From Pelagisphaera sp964404745 (GTDB lineage Bacteria > Verrucomicrobiota > Verrucomicrobiia > Opitutales > Opitutaceae), in assembly GCA_964404745.1 (NCBI GenBank), contig CAYOLG010000016.1, positions 1-64,000 on the forward strand: a stretch of 64,000 nucleotides of DNA, in the 5' to 3' direction. Both the position numbers and the translations under genes were made by a program. The notes below the pieces were generated by a model. That model searched no databases. It was not told where the DNA came from and was given only the letters and a program-made list of their open reading frames with translations. Positions 8,677 to 17,513 of the stretch are shown here, in pieces (position 1 is the first letter of the stretch; the number at the start of each line of letters is the position of its first letter).

Positions 8677-9999
8677 ATGACCAGAAAAACTCTTATTCTT
8701 GCCTCACTATTCTACACCTTGGCTCTAGGAGCTGCGGATAGGCCCAACGTCATCCTTATCATGTCCGACGACCTCGGGATCGAAACCCTTGGCTGCTACG
8801 GCGGGGCCTCCTACGATACTCCCAATCTGGACCGCCTGGCCGCCGAAGGGGTACGATTCGATGACGCCCATTCGGTCCCTTTGTGCACGCCCACCCGTGT
8901 CGCTCTAATGACTGGCAAATACAACTTCCGCAATTGGCTCGCCTTCGGCATCCTCGATCCCGAGGCCAAGACCTTCGGCCATTGGTTTTCCGAGGCGGGC
9001 TACCAAACCTGCATATCGGGCAAGTGGCAGCTCCGCAGCTACAATCCTCCCGATTTTCAGCCCGAATGGCGCAATCGCGGCATGCGTCCCGAGGAATCGG
9101 GTTTTCATGAGTACTTTCTTTGGCACACTGAGCACACCGAGGATAAGGGATCCCGCTATCCTGACCCGCGCATTCAATCTAATGGCGAATACCTTGAAAA
9201 CACGGAAGGCCAATATGGGCCAGATCTCTATGTCGATTATATCAACGGCTTCATCGAACGCAATCAGCAGAAACCGTTTTTTGTCTATTATCCGATGGCT
9301 CTGCCCCACGGGCCTTTCAACCCGACTCCCGATTCCGAAGCTTGGAGGAATGGCAATCGATTCGAATCGAATCCGGACAAATTCTACGGCGACATGGTTG
9401 AGTACGTGGACGAGCTCATCGGCCGCATCGACTCCAAACTCCACGAGCTAGGCATTCGCCACAACACGATGCTTATATTCTATTCGGACAATGGCACCCC
9501 CAAAGAAGTGGTATCCAAAATGCGCGATGGGCGCTCGATTCGTGGGGGCAAGGGCGAAAATAATCGCCGCGGCACCCACGTACCCTTGATCGTCAACTGG
9601 CCAGCAGGGCAAGCAGGCGGACGCATCGTGTCAGATCTTGTGGATACAACGGATTTCATTCCGTCAATGTTCGAAGCCGCTGGCATTCCGCTCCCGTCAG
9701 ACGAGATTTTCGATGGGGTCTCCTTCCTGCCTCAAGTTCGAGGCGAAAAGGGAGACCCAAGGGAATGGGTATTCATCCATCACGACCCCCTCCCAGGACA
9801 TAATAAAAAAGGCCGCAGCATCTCTCGCTGGATACAAGACAAGCGATTTCAGCTTTTCGACGAAACAGGCGACCACCACTTCTACGATTTCACTACTGAT
9901 CCTGAGCTGCTCTACCCCATCGATCTCAAGAAGGCTGATACCGAAACGCGCGCCGCTCACGCCCGCCTAAGAAAGGGCCTGGCGAAGATGCATAATTGA
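8677..9999 (+). CDS. Sulfatase (arylsulfatase A-like)
   Basis: A 440-residue sulfatase with a short signal peptide (TLILASLFYTLALGAA). It opens with NVILIMSDDLGIETLGCYGG (metal Asp pair at 31-32) and has a canonical modification site C70-T-P-T-R74 followed by VALMTGKYNFRN. YSDNGTP is the second metal-binding segment. Length fits a compact S1 sulfatase. It begins 38 bp after the previous sulfatase stop and is probably in the same transcript. The substrate is unknown; sulfate ester hydrolysis on a glycan is the expected reaction. Confidence 0.92.
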   Translation: MTRKTLILASLFYTLALGAADRPNVILIMSDDLGIETLGCYGGASYDTPNLDRLAAEGVRFDDAHSVPLCTPTRVALMTGKYNFRNWLAFGILDPEAKTFGHWFSEAGYQTCISGKWQLRSYNPPDFQPEWRNRGMRPEESGFHEYFLWHTEHTEDKGSRYPDPRIQSNGEYLENTEGQYGPDLYVDYINGFIERNQQKPFFVYYPMALPHGPFNPTPDSEAWRNGNRFESNPDKFYGDMVEYVDELIGRIDSKLHELGIRHNTMLIFYSDNGTPKEVVSKMRDGRSIRGGKGENNRRGTHVPLIVNWPAGQAGGRIVSDLVDTTDFIPSMFEAAGIPLPSDEIFDGVSFLPQVRGEKGDPREWVFIHHDPLPGHNKKGRSISRWIQDKRFQLFDETGDHHFYDFTTDPELLYPIDLKKADTETRAAHARLRKGLAKMHN

Positions 10000-10036
10000 G
10001 AGAGTCTCCAAGAAGTCGCCAGTCGTGCTCCAGATG

Positions 10037-10069
10037 ATAGGGCTGACTGTCCCCAGTCAGCCTTTCTAC
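10037..10069. repeat. REP-like hairpin, GACTGTCCCC type
   Basis: Stem GGCTGACTG (10041-10049) pairs with CAGTCAGCC (10054-10062) around loop TCCC. It is preceded by ATAG and followed closely by CTAC at 10066-10069. It shares the GACTGTCCCCAG core with the long inverted repeat near 43.3 kb and lies between convergent genes, where it may also act as a terminator. Confidence 0.75.
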
Positions 10070-10166
10070 AGAAGAAAGAATGTACCCGCTCAACGCGACG
10101 TCCCGGCAAGTTTTGGAACATCGCAAAATTGAAGAGCTTCCCCGACAGTATATCGGCAAGATCCGC

Positions 10167-10973
10167 TCAGCGATCCGATTTATCCTGCAATTTAATCATT
10201 TCTTCCGCATAGCGCTGACCTAGGATCAAGGTACTGCCAACATCGAAATGGGTATTGTCGAAAGTCGTTAGTCCTTCCGAACTCACGTATCCAGTATACG
10301 GTACCACATAAGGCAATCGAGCTATCTCTTCATTGATCGCCTGCGTGTGGGGCTTCGTTTCCGGATGATAGAACACTTGGCCAGCCACGAAAGGAAGGTC
10401 CTGTGCCTCGAGGTCGCGCCGCAGGTCTGCGATCAAGCTCTGAAGCTTCGCCAAATAAACGTCCGGCTCCCGGCTATTGCCCTCCCCTTGGTGCCAAAGG
10501 ATGCCTTTCAAAGTCCCAGACTCACGAGCATCGTGAACACGCTTCAAGGCTTCAGCATAGAATTGCGTTCCCCTCTCCCATTCTTCGATCTTCGTGCCCC
10601 CTTTAGCATTCACAACTAGGCCAATCGAAACAGTGTCATCGCGTTCCCTCATGGCCTGGGCAAATCCATAGCCCGGACTCAATCGCTGCATATCTAACCG
10701 TTTCCGGATCGTCGAATGACGATTCAAAGGATTTGCAGCCGGTTCCCATTTCCCTTCGGCATTAAACAAATAGCATCCTTCAATTGGGTCCGCATGCTCC
10801 TCTTCAACCGAAGCCCTGCCTGCCATGTTAGACTGTCCGATCAATAGGTAAACGTAGAGGGGTACCTTGGATACGGTTCCTGATTCAGCCTCGCTGATCG
10901 GCATAAAGAGCGAAGCCCCTATGAAAACGGCAAAGCCGCGAATCAACCCTATGAGGCTTCTCTTTCTATTCAT
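10167..10973 (-). CDS. Sialate O-acetylesterase-type carbohydrate esterase (SASA/DUF303)
   Basis: A 268-residue secreted esterase. A signal segment (GFAVFIGASLFMPISEAES) is followed by the signature YLLIGQSNMAGRA, in which the Ser of GQSNM is the nucleophile of this SGNH-like family. ILWHQGEGNS is the second conserved block and FDNTHFD near the C-terminus supplies the Asp/His. The family removes acetyl groups from sugars such as sialic acid or xylan. Here it sits beside sulfatases and a sugar-acid dehydratase-like gene, so de-acetylation of a decorated polysaccharide is likely. It lies downstream of the ManD-like gene on the same strand, with 256 bp between. Confidence 0.85.
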   Translation of the reverse strand: MNRKRSLIGLIRGFAVFIGASLFMPISEAESGTVSKVPLYVYLLIGQSNMAGRASVEEEHADPIEGCYLFNAEGKWEPAANPLNRHSTIRKRLDMQRLSPGYGFAQAMRERDDTVSIGLVVNAKGGTKIEEWERGTQFYAEALKRVHDARESGTLKGILWHQGEGNSREPDVYLAKLQSLIADLRRDLEAQDLPFVAGQVFYHPETKPHTQAINEEIARLPYVVPYTGYVSSEGLTTFDNTHFDVGSTLILGQRYAEEMIKLQDKSDR

Positions 10974-11016
10974 CTTCTTCTCTGTAAAAACTTCGAAGCT
11001 CTTAACCCGCGTAAGT

Positions 11017-11062
11017 GTAGCCCCGCAATTGCAGGGGCCAAGGTGGTTGCTTCCTCCCTACC
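11017..11062. repeat. REP-like doublet between minus-strand genes
   Basis: GTAG at 11017-11020 leads into CCCCGCAATTGCAGGGG, a near-palindrome. A degenerate partner ends in CCTCCCTACC, with CTAC at 11058-11061. Short open frames crossing the 10974-11229 interval have no family features; I regard the interval as non-coding. Confidence 0.6.
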
Positions 11063-11229
11063 TTTAGAAATGCCTCTTGGCTTGCCCTTTGAGTCTTTGC
11101 TTGCAAAGAGCAATTCGCAAGAGCTTCTGACTTTTCTGCTCGCCAACAAAGACCAGTCGGATCGGGTATTTCGAGCTGAGTTAAACCCAATGTCATCTCT
11201 CTCATAAGACGCCGTCAATTACCGCCACC

Positions 11230-12567
11230 CTACGGCCTTACCACCGTACCATCGGGGCGCCGTACAGTCGGGCGATACCAAGGCTCTTCGGGCAGCGGAT
11301 ACTTGGCCGCTAGTTCCTCGTTGATGTCGATCCCGAATCCGGGAGCTTCATTGATGTGCATGTATCCGTTTTCGATGGTCGGCGTTCCCGGGAACACTTC
11401 CAAGGTCTCCTCTTTGAAATCGGTTTGTTCTTGAATCCCGAAATTCCAAATCGACAGATCGATGTGAGCATTGCCGGCATGGCCTACTGGCGAGGTGTTT
11501 CCCGGTCCATGCCAAGCTGTTCGCACATTGAACCATTCCGCCAAGCGGGCGACTTTTAGGGCTGGAGTGATACCTCCAATCTGCGAAATATGGATACGTA
11601 TGAAATCGATTAGCCGTTCAGTGATTAAATTCACCCATTCATGAGGATTATTGAAGAGCTCGCCCATGGCTATAGCGCAGGACGTTTGCTCGCGCAGCAT
11701 CTTGAAGTAGCCATTGTCCTCAGGAGCAAATGGATCCTCGATAAAGAAGGGTCGATACTGCTCGAGCTCCTTGACCAAATTGATGGCCTCGATAGGTGGC
11801 AGCAGCTCATGGATGTCGTGCAGGAACTCCGGCTCGTCCCCGAATTCCGAACGAGCGAACTCGAACATTTTGGGGATCATCTTCATGTACGGCCGAATCT
11901 CCATAACCGTATCCGTTGGCCTGCCAAAACCGGCTTTCTTGAAATCCGGCTCCCCTTTCGCCAAATGAGGAGCCCCGTAAATACCGAGCTGAATGCGAAT
12001 GTGCCGGAATCCTCGGTCTTGAAAGCTCTGGATGCTATCCTTGAGCTCCACGAAGTCGCGACCGCTGGCATGCCCATACGTATCCACCGCAAAACGGCTC
12101 TTCCCTCCAAAGAGCTGATAGGCGGGCATGTTGGCCCGCTTGGCTTTAATGTCCCATAGGGCCTGGTCCACTCCCGCCAGTGCCGTATTCAGAATCGGAC
12201 CGTTACGCCAGTAAGTGCCAAGATTCGACGTTTGCCAAATATCCTCGATATTATCGGGGTCTTTTCCCTTTAGCAGAGGGGCCAAGTAATCATCAATCGC
12301 TGCTGTCAGTGTCTTATAGCGTCGAATACCCGTAGCGCAGCCAATCCCATAGAGTCCCGGTTCGTTCGTCTCCACTTTAACGATGCCGAAACCGGTGCCA
12401 TTTGGATAGGTGTGAATGGCTTTAACCTTTGTGATTCTAAGCTTCTCACTGTGCGGATTGGCTGCTTGGTAGCGCTGGGCGATGGCATCGTTCTGGCCAA
12501 TGGAATTATTGAGAAAACTGGCGCCAGCGCCGGTAGCCAACATCGATAGGGCATTGCGTCTGTTCAT
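11230..12567 (-). CDS. Enolase-superfamily dehydratase, ManD/RspA-like
   Basis: A 445-residue member of the mandelate racemase/muconate lactonizing branch, closest in pattern to D-mannonate dehydratase ManD and RspA. Metal ligands are visible as Asp251 in LHDIHELL (with His253), Glu277 in FIEDPF and Glu303 in MGELFNNPHEW. The C-terminal barrel segment WHGPGNTSPVGHAGNAHID and NFGIQE are also typical. The N-terminus MNRRNALSMLATGAGASFL looks like a Tat signal, which is unusual for a sugar-acid dehydratase but common in PVC proteins. The expected reaction is loss of water from a sugar acid; actual substrate and activity are not determined, because many ManD-family members have low or no mannonate activity. 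Confidence 0.85.
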   Translation of the reverse strand: MNRRNALSMLATGAGASFLNNSIGQNDAIAQRYQAANPHSEKLRITKVKAIHTYPNGTGFGIVKVETNEPGLYGIGCATGIRRYKTLTAAIDDYLAPLLKGKDPDNIEDIWQTSNLGTYWRNGPILNTALAGVDQALWDIKAKRANMPAYQLFGGKSRFAVDTYGHASGRDFVELKDSIQSFQDRGFRHIRIQLGIYGAPHLAKGEPDFKKAGFGRPTDTVMEIRPYMKMIPKMFEFARSEFGDEPEFLHDIHELLPPIEAINLVKELEQYRPFFIEDPFAPEDNGYFKMLREQTSCAIAMGELFNNPHEWVNLITERLIDFIRIHISQIGGITPALKVARLAEWFNVRTAWHGPGNTSPVGHAGNAHIDLSIWNFGIQEQTDFKEETLEVFPGTPTIENGYMHINEAPGFGIDINEELAAKYPLPEEPWYRPTVRRPDGTVVRP

Positions 12568-12618
12568 ACTTTTTTGTCTAGGGATATCGTTGGTTTTAAA
12601 TTTTAAAAATTAGAAAAT

Positions 12619-12642
12619 GCAGGAGCGGCTTTAAGCCGCGAT
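12619..12642. repeat. REP-like hairpin, GCGGCT type
   Basis: GCGGCT (12625-12630) pairs with AGCCGC (12634-12639) around loop TTA, preceded by GCAGGA (a variant of the GTAGGA head). It lies in the 137-bp gap between the lipoprotein sulfatase and the ManD-like gene. Confidence 0.6.
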
Positions 12643-12704
12643 TGAGAATCGTACATCACAGAGCGATACCGCTCCGGTATATAATTTACCCGTGCCTAAC
12701 TCTT

Positions 12705-14261
12705 TTAGTCATAGTTCGGCTTGACCAGACTGTCCCAGGTATCGCTATCCAGGTATTTGGCTTGGGTTTCCCGCAATTGCTTAAACATTCGATCGATTAC
12801 CTTCTCATACTCAGGATCGCCATACCGGTTTTTCAATTCATTCGGATCCGTTTCCAGATCGAAAAACTCCCAGTAATTTCCATCGCTGTAGTATTCGATT
12901 AGCTTATACCGATCATCGCGAATGCCGCGATGCGGACCAATTCTATGGGCAGTGAAGAAATTAAAGGAGGGATCGCTGAGGTCCTCTTGCGTAAAATTCT
13001 TTAACGTCCAGGAATTCTCGTAATAGGAATAGTAAATGTGATCACGCCATTCCTTCGCTTCGCCACTGAGCAGCCGCTTGAGGCTCTCCCCTTGCATAAC
13101 GTCCGGAATCTCTATGCCCGCGTAGTCGATTAGAGTCGGCGCTACGTCAATGTTCATTACCATCCGTTCCTCTACCCGACCTGCTTTCACCTCATTCGGA
13201 TAGCGAAGCAGAAAAGGGATTCTCAACGAAGGCTCGTACATAAATCGCTTGTCGTACCAACCAAATTCGCCCAAGTAGAAGCCATTGTCAGTCGTGTATA
13301 TTACCAACGTATTGTCACTAAGCCCCTCGTCATCCAAATAGTCGAGTACCCGGCCTAGACCCTCGTCAATGCTTTGCATGGCCCGGTAATGATCTTTAAC
13401 GAATCGCTGATAGAGCCAGAGCTTCTTTTCTCGCTCGGTCATCCCATCCAAGGCATCGCCGTAATCCCGGGCGATACTCTGCTCGAATTTCATGTCGAGG
13501 GCTTTTCCCGCGATTAGCCGAGTCGAATAATCATCGTCGAAGGTTTCTGGGTACGGAAATTCGATATCCGAATACAAATCCTTATGCCGCGGAGCCGGCG
13601 TGAAAGGCCGATGAGGGCCTTTGTGCTGATAGACCAGACAAAACGGCCGATCCTTGTCCAAACCGCTCATGTAGTCCAAGGCCAAATCGGTAATAATATC
13701 CGTTACGTATCCCTTAAACTGCTTGCGCTCCCCGTTTTCGATCATGTCGGGGTCGAAATAGAGCCCCTGCCCAGGCAAGATGCAGGAGTAGTCGAATCCT
13801 CTCGGGTCGTGCGGCAAGTGCCACTTTCCTACGATACCAGTTTGATAGCCGGCTTGCTGAAGCAACTGAGGGAAGGTTGGCAGAACGGGATCCAATCGTT
13901 CGATACGGTCCTTGGACTCCGAGTTGCCTAGAATTCCGTTCACATTGGAAAGCGTTCCCGTGAGAATGGTTGCTCGAGCGGGCGCGCAGAGGGAGTTCGT
14001 GCAAAAGGCGTTCTTAAACCACACGCCTTCGTTTCCAAGACGATCCAGATTCGGGGTGTTGATCAGCGGATTGCCGGCAATGCTCATCTGAGCATGGGTG
14101 TGATCATCCGTCATCACGAAGATGATGTTGGGTCGCTGACCTCTGGGCGTTGGGTCCATTTCCGGACCTGGGCTACAAGAAGACAGCAATACTGGCAGCG
14201 CCAAAAGGCTCATCAGGGTTGCCGGAATCTGACGGATAATTGATCGAACTTGGGGAATCAT
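12705..14261 (-). CDS. Lipoprotein sulfatase
   Basis: A 518-residue sulfatase with a lipoprotein signal: hydrophobic stretch then lipobox LLSSC with Cys29. The catalytic domain opens with NIIFVMTDDHTHAQMS, has modification site C92-A-P-A-R96 followed by ATILTG, GKWHLPHDPRGFDY, and the second metal site YTTDNGFYLGEFGWYDKRFMYE. This pattern is that of the N-acetylglucosamine-6-sulfatase/heparan-type branch. It probably works as a membrane-anchored periplasmic or surface enzyme. It diverges from the DUF6250/propeller gene, with a 118-bp interval that should contain both promoters. Confidence 0.9.
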   Translation of the reverse strand: MIPQVRSIIRQIPATLMSLLALPVLLSSCSPGPEMDPTPRGQRPNIIFVMTDDHTHAQMSIAGNPLINTPNLDRLGNEGVWFKNAFCTNSLCAPARATILTGTLSNVNGILGNSESKDRIERLDPVLPTFPQLLQQAGYQTGIVGKWHLPHDPRGFDYSCILPGQGLYFDPDMIENGERKQFKGYVTDIITDLALDYMSGLDKDRPFCLVYQHKGPHRPFTPAPRHKDLYSDIEFPYPETFDDDYSTRLIAGKALDMKFEQSIARDYGDALDGMTEREKKLWLYQRFVKDHYRAMQSIDEGLGRVLDYLDDEGLSDNTLVIYTTDNGFYLGEFGWYDKRFMYEPSLRIPFLLRYPNEVKAGRVEERMVMNIDVAPTLIDYAGIEIPDVMQGESLKRLLSGEAKEWRDHIYYSYYENSWTLKNFTQEDLSDPSFNFFTAHRIGPHRGIRDDRYKLIEYYSDGNYWEFFDLETDPNELKNRYGDPEYEKVIDRMFKQLRETQAKYLDSDTWDSLVKPNYD

Positions 14262-14379
14262 GATCGGATGGAAAGATAAACGTCCATTCTGGTCGGCTGC
14301 GAGTATTTATTGGGGAAGCTTGAGTTTTCCCACTGTTGAGCCTATTCCTCGGCTCTAGAATTAGCCATCCCCGTCTAGC

Positions 14380-16254
14380 ATGCGTTTCTCATCCTCCATC
14401 CTATGCGTTTTCGCTTTCCTGACCAATCTGCTAGGCAGCATCCCCCTTGACTATTCACGATCCCAGACGCTCTACGAGAATGTCTTGCAGGATGATTCCC
14501 AGTGGGTCGTCGAACAAATGCCCGGCGGCAGAACGAGCGTTGAAAACGGAGTGCTGGAAATCGACGATGCCAACGGATGCACGGTGTGGTTTAAGCATAA
14601 GCTGTCGGGGCCAGTGATGATCGAGTACGAGGCCAGTATGATCCAAGCCGGAGGCCCCAACGACCATGCTCGCGACCTCAATTGCTTTTGGATGGCCGTG
14701 GATCCAAAGCATCCGCTCGATATTTTCCGCAATAACAGCCGCAGTGGCCAGTTTCGGGACTACGATTCCCTCCGGCTTTATTATGTTGGCTACGGAGGGC
14801 ACCGAAATACGCAAACTCGATTCCGCCGCTACAATGGCCTCGGAGAGCGACCCCTCTTGCCTCAGCACGATCTCAATCGGCCGGAGTTCATGATCACTCC
14901 CAACAAGCCCAAGCATATCCAGATCATAGTAATCGGAAATCGCACCCAGTATTTACGAAACGGGGAAGTCATCTTCGATTTTTACGACGACCAACCCTAC
15001 CAGGAAGGCTGGTTCGCCTTTCGCACTGTCGATAACCACATGAAGGTCCGCAATTTCAGGGTCACTCGCCTAGATCCCATTTCCGGCGCGGATCCCGATC
15101 CCGATCTTCTGAAACTGGGAGCCTATCCCGACGGCTACTCAGTGCATCAAGTTTCAACCGGACGAGCCGGAGCCATGCACGGCTACATGGACATCTGCCC
15201 AGAGAGTCCGAATGCCGAAAAAATCGCCTATTTCGAATTCGAAAACAGTGTTCCCGGCTGGGGACGCGTCGTGATTGCCAATCGAGATGGGTCCAATCCC
15301 AGCTATGCCAGCGAGCGGATCAAAGGGCATGATCACGACGGAGCCCGACAACAATGGATCGACGATGATCAGCTCATTTATCGCGACGAAGCTCAGGAGC
15401 GATCGGTCATCTACAATTTGAAGACGAAGCAGAGCCGGCCCGTGGCCGGCGAGATCGGCATGGCGTCCGAGATTCACGGATACGGGTTGGCCCACAACAA
15501 TTACCCCGCTAGCCAGTATAAGGGAAAGAATCGTCCCCCACCCGAAGTAACGCTTATGGATCTCGGGGTCGGAACCAATAAACCCTTATTTGATCGCACG
15601 GAAATGCTCGAGCTCCATCCCTTGCGATCGACCATCGAGGATCCCGAGAACGGACACTTGGGAGTATTTAAGCATCCAAAATGGTCGCCCGACGGGACCC
15701 GCTTCTTCTGGGTCTACATGCTAGAGAAAAAAGGAACCAGCCAGAAGATCGTCAAATCGGCCATGCTCTCGGACCGGAACGGCAAGCAAATGCGGTACGT
15801 CTCCGAGGTTGGCCAGCACCCCATGTGGTTTTTTGACGATGCCTTGCTCTCCTACGTTCGCCAGCCCGGCTTCCACCACTACGAGAACCCCTCAGCTCAA
15901 GACGTAATGATCCATCCAGCTGACGGGAGCCCCGGATATCCCCTCGTTGAAAATGCCATCGGCATCCATGGTTCCATCAGCCCAGACGGCAAGTATTTCG
16001 CCACCGATGTATTTCACTGGCCCGAGCCCAACACGCACGCCGTTTTGCTCTACGAAGTCGAGAGCGACGACTACCGCGTCCTCATCCGCTCGAAAGGCGA
16101 GCCAGGAGATACCAAGAACAGCATGCACCCACACCCTTCCTGGTCGAGGGATGGGAAGCGCATCTACTTCAATGGCGTCATCGAGGGAACCCGCCGCCTT
16201 TGCTATATCGATCTGACCCATTTTCAATGGCGACCGATCGCGAAAAGGCGATGA
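14380..16254 (+). CDS. DUF6250 domain plus TolB-like beta-propeller, secreted
   Basis: A 624-residue exported protein (signal MRFSSSILCVFAFLTNLLGS). Residues of about 20-230 match the DUF6250 pattern, a jelly-roll-like domain found with polysaccharide lyases and glycoside hydrolases (YENVLQDDSQWVVEQMPGG, then DLNCFWMAVDPKHP). The remaining ~390 residues form WD40/PD40-like propeller blades with repeated S-x-D-G-x-x-F/Y segments (WSPDGTRFFW, ISPDGKYFA, WSRDGKRIYF), resembling oligogalacturonate-lyase-type propellers. The combination suggests binding or degradation of an acidic polysaccharide. Enzymatic activity is not proven; catalytic residues were not identified. Confidence 0.75.
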   Translation: MRFSSSILCVFAFLTNLLGSIPLDYSRSQTLYENVLQDDSQWVVEQMPGGRTSVENGVLEIDDANGCTVWFKHKLSGPVMIEYEASMIQAGGPNDHARDLNCFWMAVDPKHPLDIFRNNSRSGQFRDYDSLRLYYVGYGGHRNTQTRFRRYNGLGERPLLPQHDLNRPEFMITPNKPKHIQIIVIGNRTQYLRNGEVIFDFYDDQPYQEGWFAFRTVDNHMKVRNFRVTRLDPISGADPDPDLLKLGAYPDGYSVHQVSTGRAGAMHGYMDICPESPNAEKIAYFEFENSVPGWGRVVIANRDGSNPSYASERIKGHDHDGARQQWIDDDQLIYRDEAQERSVIYNLKTKQSRPVAGEIGMASEIHGYGLAHNNYPASQYKGKNRPPPEVTLMDLGVGTNKPLFDRTEMLELHPLRSTIEDPENGHLGVFKHPKWSPDGTRFFWVYMLEKKGTSQKIVKSAMLSDRNGKQMRYVSEVGQHPMWFFDDALLSYVRQPGFHHYENPSAQDVMIHPADGSPGYPLVENAIGIHGSISPDGKYFATDVFHWPEPNTHAVLLYEVESDDYRVLIRSKGEPGDTKNSMHPHPSWSRDGKRIYFNGVIEGTRRLCYIDLTHFQWRPIAKRR

Positions 16255-16318
16255 AGTCAGGAATGTATACCACTGGCCAAAAGGTTGGTTAATCGGCTAA
16301 GGCGGCTCGCAAACGAAG

Positions 16319-16345
16319 GTAGGGCGGAACCGTCCCCAGTCCGCC
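16319..16345. repeat. REP-like hairpin with GTAG head
   Basis: GTAG at 16319-16322, then GGCGGA (16323-16328) pairing with TCCGCC (16340-16345) around a loop holding GTCCCCA. It lies between convergent genes and may serve as a terminator for either. Confidence 0.65.
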
Positions 16346-16403
16346 GCCAAAACCTATTCTTTCGCAGTTGCCCCTAATTCCCAAAACAGGCACGATGCCT
16401 ACG

Positions 16404-16931
16404 CTACTCCAGCTCCAGCAGTTGGGTCGCCAAATCCTGAGCGGCTCGTTCGGCTAAGTCATCCACATCTTGGAGGATGCGATTTTGCCTATCCACCACT
16501 CGATAGGTTTCCTTGAGTTTAACGACACCCACGAAATCGCCCGTATGGTAGTCCTCCAGGCGGACGATCGCGGCGAAGGACGCGTTGCCAATGTTATGGC
16601 CATAGCGCAGACGCATAGCGGGATTTCCTCTGTCGTAGTCTGTCACCTCGCCCCGCAACCTCAAGGCTGGTCCGTCCGGCTCGGCGCGAACAACGCTACT
16701 AAAAAGCCCTGCGGTCGATAGGGCTCGAGTAACGCGAGCCGCGAACTCATATCCCGATTTTCCTGGTCCCTCGAAGTCTTCGACCACGACTACCTCGTAA
16801 GCGTCTACATCCACAAAGGGGTTGTATTCCGTCGTCGAGTGGCACCCTGAAAGGCCCATCCCTATCGCCACTAGCCAAACTCGAACCAACCCTTCACTTC
16901 TCCCTAAACTGTAAATCAAACACAACGCCAA
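16404..16931 (-). CDS. DUF4410-like lipoprotein
   Basis: A 175-residue protein with a lipoprotein signal (WLVAIGMGLSGC, lipobox LSGC). The mature part resembles the DUF4410 family: an alpha/beta domain with YEVVVVEDFEG, a central LRLRGEVTDYDRGNPAMRL and a C-terminal helix DLAERAAQDLATQLLELE. The family has no defined function. The start is not certain, because the segment before the hydrophobic stretch is longer than usual. It is transcribed away from the TPR gene. Confidence 0.7.
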   Translation of the reverse strand: MALCLIYSLGRSEGLVRVWLVAIGMGLSGCHSTTEYNPFVDVDAYEVVVVEDFEGPGKSGYEFAARVTRALSTAGLFSSVVRAEPDGPALRLRGEVTDYDRGNPAMRLRYGHNIGNASFAAIVRLEDYHTGDFVGVVKLKETYRVVDRQNRILQDVDDLAERAAQDLATQLLELE

Positions 16932-17014
16932 TCGTAATATGTTTCAGGGCAGCCTGTAGATGCCAAGATTCCGAGATTGAACCGCTGGAGTCTGCGCGCT
17001 GAATTGCTATTCTC

Positions 17015-17512
17015 ATGATTCGCACTGAAACCCGACTTCAATACGCCAACGGATACCTAGACCTCGGTATGATCAACGAGGCGGCTCGGGAGTTGGATTC
17101 CATCGATCCCGCGGATCAAGACCATGCCGATCTTCTGACGATGCGGGTGCGCCTTTATCTGGAATCAAAAAAATGGCTCCGCATGGAGCTCGCCGCTAAA
17201 GAGCTAGCTGAGCGGGAACCGGAAAATCCTTACGGATGGGTAAATTGGGCCTATGCTTTGAGGGAACGCAACCGCATCAAAGAGGCACGTTGCGTCGCCG
17301 AAGCCGGCCTAGAGTTCGTGCTCGAAGATGCGGTCCTTTGGTTCAACAACGCCTGCTATTGCTCCCTCCTAGGCGATGTGGAAGAGGCGTCAGAATGCTT
17401 GGATAAAGCCATTAGTCTCGACAAGCGATTCGAAGCTGAATCCGTCAGCGACACCGACCTCGACAACCTTTGGAAATGGATACACAACCAAGACTCGAAA
17501 ACAGAGGCCTAG
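17015..17512 (+). CDS. Small TPR-repeat protein
   Basis: A 165-residue cytoplasmic protein made mostly of tetratricopeptide-like helical pairs (for example YANGYLDLGMINEAARELDSI, and WFNNACYCSLLGDVEEASEC). No signal peptide is seen. TPRs mediate protein-protein contacts; the partner is unknown. The next gene, a metallo-beta-lactamase lipoprotein, starts 1 bp after its stop, so the two are translationally linked. Confidence 0.8.
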   Translation: MIRTETRLQYANGYLDLGMINEAARELDSIDPADQDHADLLTMRVRLYLESKKWLRMELAAKELAEREPENPYGWVNWAYALRERNRIKEARCVAEAGLEFVLEDAVLWFNNACYCSLLGDVEEASECLDKAISLDKRFEAESVSDTDLDNLWKWIHNQDSKTEA

Positions 17513-17513
17513 A

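Noticed and set aside
10974..11229. Small genes in the spacer
   Set aside because: Frames overlap on both strands, have low-complexity composition and include a REP unit.
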